Assembly (NCBI GenBank): GCA_015655375.1
Contig: JAATFD010000021.1
Location: 18,817 to 82,816 of the forward strand
Length of the DNA: 64,000 nt
Direction of reading: 5' to 3'
From: Actinomycetales bacterium
Lineage (GTDB): Bacteria; Actinomycetota; Actinomycetes; Actinomycetales; Actinomycetaceae
Shown here: in pieces, positions 34,537 to 43,811 of the stretch
Position numbering within the stretch: position 1 is the first letter of the stretch
Layout of the letters: every line of letters starts with the position of its first letter
The notes under the pieces: model-generated
The model's database searches: none
What the model was told of the DNA's origin: nothing
What the model saw: only the letters and a program-made list of their open reading frames with translations
Position numbers and translations under genes: made by a program

Positions 34537-34639
34537 GTCACACCCGGTCTTCTCAGGGACCGACGCAGTTCCTCGGCCGGATCCAATGACGGATCGCCTC
34601 CCACGGCCCGGCCAGCCGTGCACTCTCAAAGGAACAAGG

Positions 34640-35719
34640 ATGTTCACAGCTTCTGCAGGGGTCTTCCTCTTCGGCCTCCTTGCTGCTCTTGCCGGCGGCG
34701 CCGTCGGTGCGGCAATCGGAGGCAACTACGCTTTCGTCCTCACCGGTTTCGCCGTGCTCACCTCGTGGGGAGTATTTGCGGCGACCGGGAACTCTTTTGG
34801 TCTCGATTACTTGGCCTTCGGGCCGTTCATGGGTCCTCATGTCGCCTTCGCGGGAGGTGTCGCCGCCGCGATTTATGCCCGATACCGAGGCCGCATGAAG
34901 GACGCCAAGGACATCAACACTCCGCTGGCAGGTTTCGGAAGGCCTGACATCCTGGCGGTCGGAGCGCTCTTCGGCGCCTTCGGCTATGTCTGGCAGATCG
35001 GTGTCGGCCGGATCCCTTGGTTCGGTACCCACACTGACTCGGTGGCGTTCTCGGTGCTGTGTTCCGGCATCCTTGCTCGACTCGTTTTCGGTGGGGTCCC
35101 AGGAAAGGGCCTTCTCAAAGGTTCGCTGCACAACCCGGATCGATTCAACCCAGGAGCACAGACGCTGGCCGCGAAGATCAAGCCCGGTCCCAACGGACAC
35201 TGGATGGAATGGCAGGAGAAGCCGGGCCAGCTTCTGGCCATCGGTTCAATCTTCGGGGTCTTCGCCGGAGGCGCAGCATTATTCCTTGCTGCCAATGTCG
35301 GCGCTCATTTCACGCAGATGGGTGTCGCAAACAACTTGGCAGCTCTCAATGCCAACAGCTTCGGATTCGGTGTGTCTGCGATCGTCATCCTGTTCCTCAT
35401 CACGAACAGGAACATGCCCGTCCAACACCACGTGACGAACATTGCAGGCTTGGCCGCTGTCCAGTTCTTTCCGATCCTCATGGGCTCCTCGATCGTGGAC
35501 TTCACGTGGACGGCAACCAGTACGTGGGATTCCCACACGTGGCTGATGGCAGTGCTCGCGCTGGTCATCGCGGCCATTTTCGGCATCTTCACCGCCGTGC
35601 TTGGAGAGTTCTGCGCACGTCTTTGGTACAACCGCGGCACAAGCCACATCGATCCTCCGGCCGCATCCATCTGGCTGGCGAACACTCTGGTCGTCTCCGT
35701 GGCGGCCATCGCCTCCTGA
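34640..35719 (+). CDS. Polytopic membrane protein, unrecognised (transporter candidate)
   Basis: A 359-residue protein with roughly ten hydrophobic segments (e.g. residues 5-30, 33-50, 62-85, 100-125, 200-225, 245-265, 275-295, 305-335, 340-358). Gly/Ala-rich helices such as GLLAALAGGAVGAAIGG and FGPFMGPHVAFAGGVAAAIY suggest close helix packing. A short cytoplasmic or external loop contains HNPDRFNPG. AAAGGA precedes the ATG at 34640. It is the only membrane protein in a sugar-phosphate cluster, so it probably transports the substrate, but it matches no transporter family I know. Confidence 0.7.
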   Translation: MFTASAGVFLFGLLAALAGGAVGAAIGGNYAFVLTGFAVLTSWGVFAATGNSFGLDYLAFGPFMGPHVAFAGGVAAAIYARYRGRMKDAKDINTPLAGFGRPDILAVGALFGAFGYVWQIGVGRIPWFGTHTDSVAFSVLCSGILARLVFGGVPGKGLLKGSLHNPDRFNPGAQTLAAKIKPGPNGHWMEWQEKPGQLLAIGSIFGVFAGGAALFLAANVGAHFTQMGVANNLAALNANSFGFGVSAIVILFLITNRNMPVQHHVTNIAGLAAVQFFPILMGSSIVDFTWTATSTWDSHTWLMAVLALVIAAIFGIFTAVLGEFCARLWYNRGTSHIDPPAASIWLANTLVVSVAAIAS

Positions 35720-35760
35720 GTTCTGAGAACCGGCATTCCGATCTGGAGGGAGATTCTGTG

Positions 35761-36618
35761 ATGTCTGCTGATGTGTTCGCTCGCCCCATGCGGTTCGCTC
35801 AGGCTTATGTCTTTGACCTAGATGGAACGATCTACTTGGGTGACCACTTGCTGCCTGGTGCGCGGCGGACGCTCCAGGAGCTGCGCCGCAGGGACATCCC
35901 GGTGCGGTTTCTGTCCAACAATCCAACCAGGGACCCCGAGCAGTACGTGGAGAAGCTGACCCGATTGGGCGTGCCCACTCAGCTCGAGGACGTGTGCAAC
36001 ACGATCGTGACGACGACGCGGTGGTTGAAGGAGAACCATCCGGACGCGAAATTGTTCGCGATCGCGGAGGAACCGCTCAAGCGCGCTCTGGTGGCTGCTG
36101 GATTCGAGTTGACGGAGGATCCTGCCCAGATCGACATTGTCATCGCGTCCTATGACCGGACCTTCGACTATCGAAAGCTCCAGATCGCTTTCGACGCGAT
36201 CTGGTTCCACCGGCGCGCATTCCTGATCCAGACGAACCCCGATCGTTTCTGCCCGTTCCCGGGGGGGCGTGGTGAGCCTGATTGTGCGGCGATCACTGCG
36301 GCGATTGAAGCGTGCACAAGTGTGAAGTGCCAGGTCAGTCTCGGTAAGCCGTCTCCGATCATGCTGTCCGAGGCGTTTGCGGGCACCAACGTCGAGGTCG
36401 CCGGGTCCGTCATGGTGGGTGACCGCCTACAGACGGATATCCGGATGGCCGTTGATGCCGGGATGGGATCGGCGTGCGTGCTCACCGGAGAGGCGACGGT
36501 GGATGACATCCAGGCTCTGGACTCGCAGCGTCGGCCCACGTGGGTGCTGGAGCGCGTCGACGAATTGATTCCTGCTCCCGTGTGGGACGAGCTCGGCTGG
36601 ACCACTGACAACGATTGA
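35761..36618 (+). CDS. HAD-IIA phosphatase, NagD/AraL-like
   Basis: A 285-residue haloacid-dehalogenase phosphatase. Motif I is VFDLDGTIYLG (nucleophile D19, acid D21). Motif II is RFLSNNPTRD, motif III lysine is in LGKPSP and motif IV is VMVGDRLQTDI. The IIA cap sits between motifs II and III. AraL of the Bacillus arabinose operon is of this type and removes phosphate from several sugar phosphates. GGAGGGAG precedes the ATG at 35761. Likely prevents toxic build-up of a phosphorylated intermediate. Confidence 0.85.
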   Translation: MSADVFARPMRFAQAYVFDLDGTIYLGDHLLPGARRTLQELRRRDIPVRFLSNNPTRDPEQYVEKLTRLGVPTQLEDVCNTIVTTTRWLKENHPDAKLFAIAEEPLKRALVAAGFELTEDPAQIDIVIASYDRTFDYRKLQIAFDAIWFHRRAFLIQTNPDRFCPFPGGRGEPDCAAITAAIEACTSVKCQVSLGKPSPIMLSEAFAGTNVEVAGSVMVGDRLQTDIRMAVDAGMGSACVLTGEATVDDIQALDSQRRPTWVLERVDELIPAPVWDELGWTTDND

Positions 36619-36652
36619 CCCCAATCCGATACGGCTTCAAAGAAGAGACCTC

Positions 36653-38212
36653 ATGATTGACAACGGACCATACCTACTGGGAATCGACTACGGGACGGAG
36701 TCCTGCCGAGTCGCGATCTGTGACCGCCACGGCCATCCCCTGACCTTCGCCGCAACCTCCTACCCGACAAGCCATCCTCGCCCCGGATGGGCAGAACAGA
36801 ACCCCGTCGACTGGTGGAATGCCCTCCAGGCCTCGACGCACAAGGCGATCGCCAGTGCCGGCATCTCACCGTCGTCGATCGCCGGAATCTCCTACGACGC
36901 GACAACCCTGTCGCTGGTGGCGATGAACAGCAAGGGGGAGGAGCTGCGCCCGGCCATCATGTGGATGGACGTGCGGGCGACCGAGCAGGCGGCGCGGGCA
37001 GAAGGATCCGACTCAGTGGCGCGCCTCTACAACGGCGCTGGCACGGCACCGGCGATCGCCGAGTGGTACCCCTTCAAGGCTGCGTGGCTCAAAGAGCATG
37101 AGCCTGGTGTCTATGCTCGTGCCACCCATCTGGTGGATGCTCCGGATTGGGTGACGTACAAGCTGACCGGGGAGTGGACGACCAACATCAACTCGGCCGC
37201 CTTGCGCATGTACTACAACCGCAACCGCGGCGGGTGGCCCGTCGACTTCTACACGACCATCGGGTGCGGGGACGTCTTCGAGAAGATCCCGGAGCGGGTC
37301 CTTGACCTCGGGACTCCTGTGGGAGTGCTCGGGATGATCCCTGCCCAGCTGCTCGGTCTGCGGCCCGGGATCCCCGTCGCCCAAGGTCCCGGCGATGCCT
37401 GGGCCGGACAGATCGGGTTGGGTGTGCTCGAACCCGGGTCCATGGCGCTGATCACCGGATCCTCCCATGTGCTCAGCGGCCAGTCGGCCACCGAGATCCA
37501 CGGCAAGGGCTTTTTCGGTGCCTACACCGACGGTGTCGTGCCCGGCCAGTACACGGTCGAGGGCGGTCAGACCTCCACGGGCTCCGTCCTCAAGTGGTTC
37601 AAGGACAATTTCGCGGTGGACGTCGCCGACGCTGCGGAGAAAGTCGGCCTCAACCCCTATTCGGTGCTTGACGCCCAAGCGGCGAAGATCCGCCCCGGAT
37701 GCGATGGGCTTCTGATCAACGAGTATTTCCAGGGCAACCGGACTCCCTACTCGGACTCGAAGGCCCGCGGAATCGTCGCGGGACTGTCGCTCATGCACAC
37801 CCCGGCACATTTCTATCGGGCGATCGAGGAATCGGTGTGCTACGGGACCGCTTACAACCTCCGGATGATGAAGGAAGCCGGGTTCGAGGTGACCCGCATC
37901 GTGGCATGCGGTGGATCCACGAAGAGCCGGGACTGGATGCAGATGCATGCCGACGTCACAGGTGTTCCGATCGCACTGACCGAGGTCGGGGACGCCGTCG
38001 TCCTGGGCACCTGCATGCTCGCCGCAGTGGGGGCCGGCATCTACCCGGATCTCTCGGAGGCCCGGGAGAACATGGTGCACGAAATCGGCCTTCTCGAACC
38101 TGATCCCCAGATGCACGACGAATATCAGTTCTACCTGGACCGTTACTGCGAGATGTACCCGCGGCTTCAGCCCGAGATCCACGAGATCGTGGATCACGAA
38201 GCCTCTCACTGA
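36653..38212 (+). CDS. FGGY-family carbohydrate kinase (ribulokinase/polyol-kinase-like)
   Basis: A 519-residue kinase. The N-terminal phosphate-binding loop is LLGIDYGTESCRVAI. GPGDAWAGQIGLGV and ALITGSSHVLSGQ are central, and RIVACGGSTKSRDWMQMHADVTGV is the C-terminal ATP motif. AraB, EryA and ribitol kinases have similar length. In this cluster it should make a sugar or polyol phosphate for the AraM-like dehydrogenase encoded 16 bases downstream. Substrate not identified. Confidence 0.88.
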   Translation: MIDNGPYLLGIDYGTESCRVAICDRHGHPLTFAATSYPTSHPRPGWAEQNPVDWWNALQASTHKAIASAGISPSSIAGISYDATTLSLVAMNSKGEELRPAIMWMDVRATEQAARAEGSDSVARLYNGAGTAPAIAEWYPFKAAWLKEHEPGVYARATHLVDAPDWVTYKLTGEWTTNINSAALRMYYNRNRGGWPVDFYTTIGCGDVFEKIPERVLDLGTPVGVLGMIPAQLLGLRPGIPVAQGPGDAWAGQIGLGVLEPGSMALITGSSHVLSGQSATEIHGKGFFGAYTDGVVPGQYTVEGGQTSTGSVLKWFKDNFAVDVADAAEKVGLNPYSVLDAQAAKIRPGCDGLLINEYFQGNRTPYSDSKARGIVAGLSLMHTPAHFYRAIEESVCYGTAYNLRMMKEAGFEVTRIVACGGSTKSRDWMQMHADVTGVPIALTEVGDAVVLGTCMLAAVGAGIYPDLSEARENMVHEIGLLEPDPQMHDEYQFYLDRYCEMYPRLQPEIHEIVDHEASH

Positions 38213-38228
38213 TTGGAGAACGGAGCAT

Positions 38229-39587
38229 ATGCCAGATCTCATCGAGAAGGCACTCGCCGACGCGGATGACACCGACGTCGTCATCATGGGCCTTAACGTC
38301 GTGGGGGACACCGGACAGGTGTTCCGCCAACTCTTCGGGGACGCGAGCGCGATTGTCATCGCCGACGCGAACACGTGGGAGGCTGCGGGCGAAGTCGTCA
38401 CCCGATCCTTGGAGCGGGCCGGAGTCAAGGTTGTTGAGCCCCGGATCTTCCCGGGTCACCCCACGCTCTACGCCGGATACGGCAACGTCGAGGCGCTGCG
38501 AGAGCACTTGAGGGGTCTGGACGCCATCGCATGCTCGATCGGGTCGGGAACCCTCAACGACCTCACGAAGCGGGCCAGCGACGAACTGGGCCGGCGCTAC
38601 ATGAACGTGTGCACGGCTGCCTCGATGGACGGATATGCGGCGTTCGGCGCCTCCATCACTGAAAATGGCTTCAAGCACACGATGAGCTGCCGTGCCCCGC
38701 GTGCCCTCATTGCGGATCTCCCGACGATGGCTGCCGCACCGCGGCGTTGCACGGCGAGCGGGCTGGGCGACCTCGTCGAGAAGATCCCGGCGGGAGCCGA
38801 CTGGATCCTCGCGGACGAACTGGGGATTGAGCCGATCGACCACGAGGTCTGGGACCTCGTCCAGGGACCACTGTCCCGGGCGATCTCGGATCCACGGGGC
38901 TTGGCGAAAGGGAATCCGGAAGCCTTCGAGAGCCTCGTCGAGGGTTTGATGATGTCGGGACTGTCGATGCAAAAATACCGCATCAGCTCCCGCCCCGCCT
39001 CGGGCGCCGGGCACCAATTCTCCCACGTCTGGGAGATGGAGCACCTGGGCATGGACCAGGACCCACCGTTGACGCACGGGCTGAAGGTCGGGCTTGGCAC
39101 GATCTCCGTCCTGGCACTGTGGGAGCAGGTCCTTGAGCGGGACTTCACCATGGTGGACGTGGATGCCGTCGTGGACGGCTGGCCGAGTCCGGAAGAAATG
39201 GAGGCGAGAGTTCGCGCGAGCTTCACCGGCAACATGGTCGAGCCGGCAGTGCGCGAGACCATGGCCAAGTACCTCACTCCCGATCAACTTCGGCAGCGTC
39301 TGGAATTGGTGTGCTGCGCGTGGCCCACTATCCGCGATCGATGCCGCGCCCAGATCCTTCCGGCCACCGAGGTCGAGTCGATCCTGCAGACGGTCGGGGC
39401 GGTTTGCCATCCCCAGCAGATCGGTCTGACGCGTCAACGCTTCCACGACACCTATCTGAGGTGCCGGATGATCCGCAGCCGCTACACGCTTGTCGACTTC
39501 CTCTTTGAAACGGGGGTCCTGGAAGAGGAGACGGACAAGCTCTTCGAACCCGAGGGGTTCTGGGGGCAGCGTCCCTGGACCACGTGA
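38229..39587 (+). CDS. AraM/EgsA-family glycerol-1-phosphate dehydrogenase-like enzyme
   Basis: A 452-residue NAD(P)-dependent metal dehydrogenase. NAD-binding segment AIACSIGSGTLNDLTKRAS, then TAASMDGYAAFGASI, a metal-binding aspartate in SGLGDLVEK and metal histidines in SGAGHQFSHVWE and PLTHGLKVGLGT. AraM from Bacillus acts on glycerol-1-phosphate/DHAP. Here the kinase and isomerase neighbours suggest a longer polyol phosphate. A C-terminal 90-residue helical region completes the usual AraM length. Confidence 0.87.
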   Translation: MPDLIEKALADADDTDVVIMGLNVVGDTGQVFRQLFGDASAIVIADANTWEAAGEVVTRSLERAGVKVVEPRIFPGHPTLYAGYGNVEALREHLRGLDAIACSIGSGTLNDLTKRASDELGRRYMNVCTAASMDGYAAFGASITENGFKHTMSCRAPRALIADLPTMAAAPRRCTASGLGDLVEKIPAGADWILADELGIEPIDHEVWDLVQGPLSRAISDPRGLAKGNPEAFESLVEGLMMSGLSMQKYRISSRPASGAGHQFSHVWEMEHLGMDQDPPLTHGLKVGLGTISVLALWEQVLERDFTMVDVDAVVDGWPSPEEMEARVRASFTGNMVEPAVRETMAKYLTPDQLRQRLELVCCAWPTIRDRCRAQILPATEVESILQTVGAVCHPQQIGLTRQRFHDTYLRCRMIRSRYTLVDFLFETGVLEEETDKLFEPEGFWGQRPWTT

Positions 39588-39653
39588 GTGTCACATTCCC
39601 TGGAGAACGAGTGCCGCGGCGAAAAACCTTCGGCGTGGAGGACATGCATCGCC

Positions 39654-40889
39654 ATGTATGAATTCATATGGACCGACCGAGACGACCGTGCCGTCGCGCT
39701 CGCTCGCGCTCTGAGCGCCGACGCTGTTCAGAAGGCGGGCAACGGCCACCCCGGCACTCCGATCTCGCTGGCACCGGTCGCCCACCTCCTGTACCAGAAG
39801 GTGATGGCCGTCGATCCCGGGGATCCACACTGGATCGGGCGCGACCGGTTCGTCCTGTCGGTGCCGGGTTCTCGATGGCGGTCGGAATGGCGATGGCGGT
39901 GCGGCGTGAACATGCCCTGTACGATCCGGACGCCCCCCAAGGAGACAGTGTCTTCGACCATGACGTCTTCGTCATCGCCGGGGAAGGCTGTCTTCAGGAA
40001 GGTGTCCAGGCGGAGGCCGCCTCGTTGGCCGGGAGGATGAGCACCCGGAAGGCGTCCGGGCAGGTCTTGGCGGCGCTGGCGCCACAGGTTCCCGAACTGT
40101 GGGGTGGGTCGGCCGACCTCGCGGGTTCGAACAACACGACGATGGCCGGTGAGCGGATTGACCCGCGTCTACGGCGGGACGTTTTTCGTCTTCTCCGACT
40201 ACCTGCGTCCGGCTGTCCGTCTCGCAGCTCTGATGGGCATCGGCTCGGTGTTCGTGTGGACCCACGATTCGGTGGGCGTCGGCGAGGACGGTCCGACGCA
40301 CCAGCCGATCGAGCATCTAGCCGCCTACCGCGCCATTCCGGGCTTGGACATTGTCCGACCTGCAGATGCGAATGAAACAGCGGTTGCCTGGCGCACGATC
40401 CTCGAGCGCCATGATCGGCCGGCCGGGCTGGTTCTGTCCCGTCAGGATCTCCGCACGGTTGATCGTTCGGATCCGCGCACGGCACCGGCCGAGGGCGTCG
40501 CCCGAGGTGCCTACGTCCTGCGTGACGCGCGCGCCGGAAGCCCTCAGGTCATCCTCATGGCCACCGGTTCCGAGGTCGAGGTCGCCCTCGACGCCCAGGA
40601 CCTGTTGGAGGACCGGGCAGTGGCGACCCGTGTCGTCTCAATGCCCTGTCACGAGTGGTTTGACGAGCAGGCCGAGTCCTACCGTGAGTCGGTCTTGCCA
40701 TCAGAGGTCACTGCGCGTGTCAGCGTCGAGGCAGGGCTCGCTCTGGGGTGGAGCAGCTATGTCGGTCCCTCGGGGCGCAGCGTGAGCATCGAGCATTTCG
40801 GGGCATCCGCTCCGGGCAGTGCGCTCCTGAAAGAGCGTGGTTTCACCGCTGACCATGTCGCCGGGGAGGCGCTCGCCGCCCTCAGCTGA
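39654..40889 (+). pseudogene. tkt: Transketolase pseudogene with three internal deletions
   Basis: Four blocks of a transketolase remain in the right order: residues equivalent to the N-terminus (ADAVQKAGNGHPGTPIS to DRFVLS), GAGFSMAVGMAMAVRREH to CLQEGVQAEAASLAG, a short block VPELWGGSADLAGSNNTT, and the C-terminal half from TRVYGGTFFVFSDY onward. Everything between them is missing, and the second and third blocks are in a different frame (frame shift near 39858, back near 40160). About 1.24 kb is present against about 2.1 kb for a normal gene. TPP-binding parts are lost, so it cannot make an active enzyme. Confidence 0.9.
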
Positions 40890-40893
40890 GCGG

Positions 40894-41727
40894 TCAGGAT
40901 CCTGCAACTTCGCTCTCGGGCAGGGCGGGGGCGACGGTGAGGTGCACTCCGGCGGCTCGGAGTTCTTTCACGAGGTCCGCCGGAGTGTCGTCGTCGACGA
41001 AGACATGGTCGAACTCGTCGAGGCGAGCGAAACTGAACAGAGCACGTCGTCGGAATTTCGTGTGGTCCAGCAGAAGGATGCTCTCTTCGGAGGAGGCGAG
41101 CATTGCCCGCTTGACTGCGGCATTGTCCTGATAGGGATGGAAGCAGGACAAGTCGGAGATCCCGGACGTCGACAGAACACAGAAATCGGCGTGCATCGAA
41201 CGAATGTAGGACACGACTTGGGGGCCCATGAAGGAGTGCGCCCACGACTGGTAGTCGCCGCCGGCAACGATGAGCTTCATGGGCTGGCGATCTGCGACCT
41301 CGTTGGCGACCAACAGGGAGTTCGTCACCACGGTGATTGAGGAGAGATCGGTGAGCGAGCGCAGCATCCACACGCCCGACGTCGAATCATCGACCATGAC
41401 CGAAGCTCCCTGGGTGATCAGTCTCGCTGCCTGGGCCGCCACCGCCTGCTTCTCGGCGGCGCTCTGCTCAAGTCGAAACTCGGCGTCGGCCTCGTGCATC
41501 CCGCTGGCGACCGCGACGACTTTGCCGCGATGGCGCTGGATGACGCCACGTTCTTCGAGGGCGGCGAGGTCTCGGTAGATCGTCATCGTCGAGACTCCGG
41601 TGAGCATCGCCAACTGCTCGACGGCGATCGTGCCCTTGCGGATGACGGCCTCGGCGATGGCGAGCTGGCGTTCCTTGGGTCCGTCAGGGGTGGACGCTGC
41701 CGACCTGGTGGATTCGTGGGACTTCAT
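40894..41727 (-). CDS. DeoR/GlpR-family transcriptional regulator
   Basis: A 277-residue repressor-type protein. The N-terminal winged HTH (about 20-75) has VEQLAMLTGVSTMTIYRDLAALEERGVI. The C-terminal sugar-phosphate sensor domain has DDSTSGVWMLRSL, ITVVTNSLLVANEV and LLLDHTKFRRRALFSF. It converges on the transketolase remnant (4 bases apart) and most likely controls the isomerase-to-transketolase operon, responding to a phosphorylated intermediate. Confidence 0.88.
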   Translation of the reverse strand: MKSHESTRSAASTPDGPKERQLAIAEAVIRKGTIAVEQLAMLTGVSTMTIYRDLAALEERGVIQRHRGKVVAVASGMHEADAEFRLEQSAAEKQAVAAQAARLITQGASVMVDDSTSGVWMLRSLTDLSSITVVTNSLLVANEVADRQPMKLIVAGGDYQSWAHSFMGPQVVSYIRSMHADFCVLSTSGISDLSCFHPYQDNAAVKRAMLASSEESILLLDHTKFRRRALFSFARLDEFDHVFVDDDTPADLVKELRAAGVHLTVAPALPESEVAGS

Positions 41728-41939
41728 CGATCGTCCCCGATCCCGGTCTGGTCACTGCGAACGGGAGTCAACACGGTCAACCCTGTCCTTTCATCTGCCT
41801 CTCTCCATTGTCCCCCATGCCCGCGTTCGTGGGGGAGGGGTCCATATGCGAGCGCAAATAGACGACAGTGGAGATCTGTGTCCCGGTGCATGCGAGCGAG
41901 TGCTCGTCGGGACCGGTCTGCTTCGGCGTGCGGTTCGGC

Positions 41940-42845
41940 TCAGTTCTCCGCCCTCCCGAGCCTCCAGTACCCCATGAATGCGACCGCCCGTCGGTCGACG
42001 CCGAGCTCGCTGACCAGATGTCGCCTCAGACTGGTGATCGCCCCGGCCTCGCCCGCGAGCCAGGAGTACAGCGGTGCGCTCTTGAGCGCGGCCCCGCCCT
42101 TCGCGGTGCGCGGGACTTCCCACAGAATGTCGTGGTCGATGTCGATCTCCTCGACTTCGGCGCCTCGCCCGTCTGGAACCAACCGGTCAGCGACCTCGCT
42201 GACCGCACCCACCAGGTGCTCGTGGCGGGTCCTGTGCTCGCGGGACGCCAGCCGCGCCTCAAAGCCGGGATGGGAGGGCAGATAGGGCATGTCCGCGTCG
42301 AGCGGCACCTCGAGGACGACCGTGCCGCGCGCCTCACGGGGCAATTGCTCGAGGATGACGGCCAGCGCCGGAGCAGCCGTCTCATCCCCCGCTAGCAGGA
42401 TGTGCCCGGTCCTCGCGGGTGGGACGAAATCGATGCCAAGGTTCTGCGCGGTCTCCCGACCGGGGCCGTAGATCAGGATCTCGTCGCCGACCTGCGCCTC
42501 GACGATCCACGCCGAGGCCGGACCCAGGACGTCGTGGACGACCATGTCGACATCGACCTCGCATGCCTCGGGGCGCACGAAACGCGTCGTGTAGGTGCGG
42601 AAGGTCGGACGCGAGTCCATGGGCATCTCGCGCCACTGTGGCCACCACTCGTCCCCGGTCGGCATCGTGTCGAGGTCGGCGTCACGCGCAGGGAAGACGA
42701 TCTTGATGCGCTGATCGAACCCGGGATCGCCAAAATCGGCGAGCTCCGGGGACGCAAAGGTGAACCGTCTGAAGCTCGGCGTCAGGTCGGTGATGGCGCG
42801 CACGCGCGCCCGGAAGAAATGGAATTCTCCGGCTGCGGGGGGCAT
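41940..42845 (-). CDS. Siderophore-interacting protein (FAD/NADPH ferric reductase)
   Basis: A 301-residue ViuB-type reductase that frees iron from imported ferric siderophores. The FAD-binding motif is FRTYTTR. The C-terminal SIP domain carries LLAGDETAAPA and YSWLAGEAGAI. It is the last gene of the siderophore uptake operon, 9 bases after the ATPase stop. Confidence 0.9.
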   Translation of the reverse strand: MPPAAGEFHFFRARVRAITDLTPSFRRFTFASPELADFGDPGFDQRIKIVFPARDADLDTMPTGDEWWPQWREMPMDSRPTFRTYTTRFVRPEACEVDVDMVVHDVLGPASAWIVEAQVGDEILIYGPGRETAQNLGIDFVPPARTGHILLAGDETAAPALAVILEQLPREARGTVVLEVPLDADMPYLPSHPGFEARLASREHRTRHEHLVGAVSEVADRLVPDGRGAEVEEIDIDHDILWEVPRTAKGGAALKSAPLYSWLAGEAGAITSLRRHLVSELGVDRRAVAFMGYWRLGRAEN

Positions 42846-42854
42846 GAGGTCTCC

Positions 42855-43811
42855 TCACGAATGCGGGGTCGTCGGCGGATGAGTCGGCGTGATGGGGGCG
42901 GGAATGGTATCTGTCGACGTGTCGAGGACCAGCCTCACGTTCGCGGACGGGACTCCCACTGATCCTGCATCCACCACGTGGTGACGCCCGAGGGGCGACA
43001 TCAGGGGCGCCCCGGACACGGGATCGGTGACAACCAGGGCCTCGAGGTCGAAGACGGTGCGGACCATCTCGCGCGAGAGGACATCCGAGGGCGCGCCCTC
43101 GGCAATCATCTGCCCGTCTCGCATCGCGAAGAGGTGATCGGCGTAGCGCGCGGCCAGGTTCATGTCGTGCATGACCATGACGATGGTCGTCCCGCGCTCG
43201 CGGTTGAGGTCGGTGAGCAGGTCGAGGATCTCCACCTGGTGTGTGACATCGAGGAAGGTCGTCGGCTCGTCGAGCAGCAGGATGTCGGTCTCTTGGGCCA
43301 GTGCCATCGCGATCCACACGCGTTGGCGTTGCCCGCCGGAGAGCTCGTCGACGGGGCGATCCGCCAGGTCCGCCGTTCCCGTCGACTCCAGCGAGCGGGC
43401 GACGACCTGGTCATCGTGGGTGCTCCACCGGGCCAGCATTCGCTGGTGCGGGTGACGTCCCCTCCCGACGAGGTCGGACACGGCGATCCCCTCCGGTGCG
43501 ATGGGATGCTGGGGGAGGAGTCCGAGTACCCGGGCGATCTGCTTGGACGGGGTGCGGCGCAGGTCCTTCTCGTCGAGCAGGACTGTTCCCGTGCGAGGCA
43601 TGAGCAGGCGTGCGAGGCCCCGCAACAAAGTCGACTTGCCGCATCCGTTGGGCCCGACGATCGCGGTGATCTGCCCCGGAGGGATCTCGATGTCGAGCCC
43701 CTCGACGACGGGGTCGCCTCCGTAGGCCAATGTCAGGTCGTGGGCGGCCAGCGTGTGGGCGGGCGTCGCAGCGATGTCCGCACCGAGGGTCGATGGACGA
43801 ACGGCGGTCAT
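42855..43811 (-). CDS. Iron-siderophore ABC transporter ATP-binding protein
   Basis: A 318-residue FecE/FepC-type ATPase. Walker A GPNGCGKST, Q-loop LLPQHPIAP, signature ELSGGQRQR and Walker B ILLLDEPTTFLD. About 45 C-terminal residues beyond the usual domain are Thr/Pro-rich. It overlaps the permease stop by ATGA. Powers uptake of a ferric siderophore through the two FecCD permeases. Confidence 0.92.
   Translation of the reverse strand: MTAVRPSTLGADIAATPAHTLAAHDLTLAYGGDPVVEGLDIEIPPGQITAIVGPNGCGKSTLLRGLARLLMPRTGTVLLDEKDLRRTPSKQIARVLGLLPQHPIAPEGIAVSDLVGRGRHPHQRMLARWSTHDDQVVARSLESTGTADLADRPVDELSGGQRQRVWIAMALAQETDILLLDEPTTFLDVTHQVEILDLLTDLNRERGTTIVMVMHDMNLAARYADHLFAMRDGQMIAEGAPSDVLSREMVRTVFDLEALVVTDPVSGAPLMSPLGRHHVVDAGSVGVPSANVRLVLDTSTDTIPAPITPTHPPTTPHS

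Noticed and set aside
34414..34639. Additional small gene between the isomerase and the membrane protein
   Set aside because: The frames here are short and interrupted by the 13-bp hairpin. The ribosome site belongs to the ATG at 34640.
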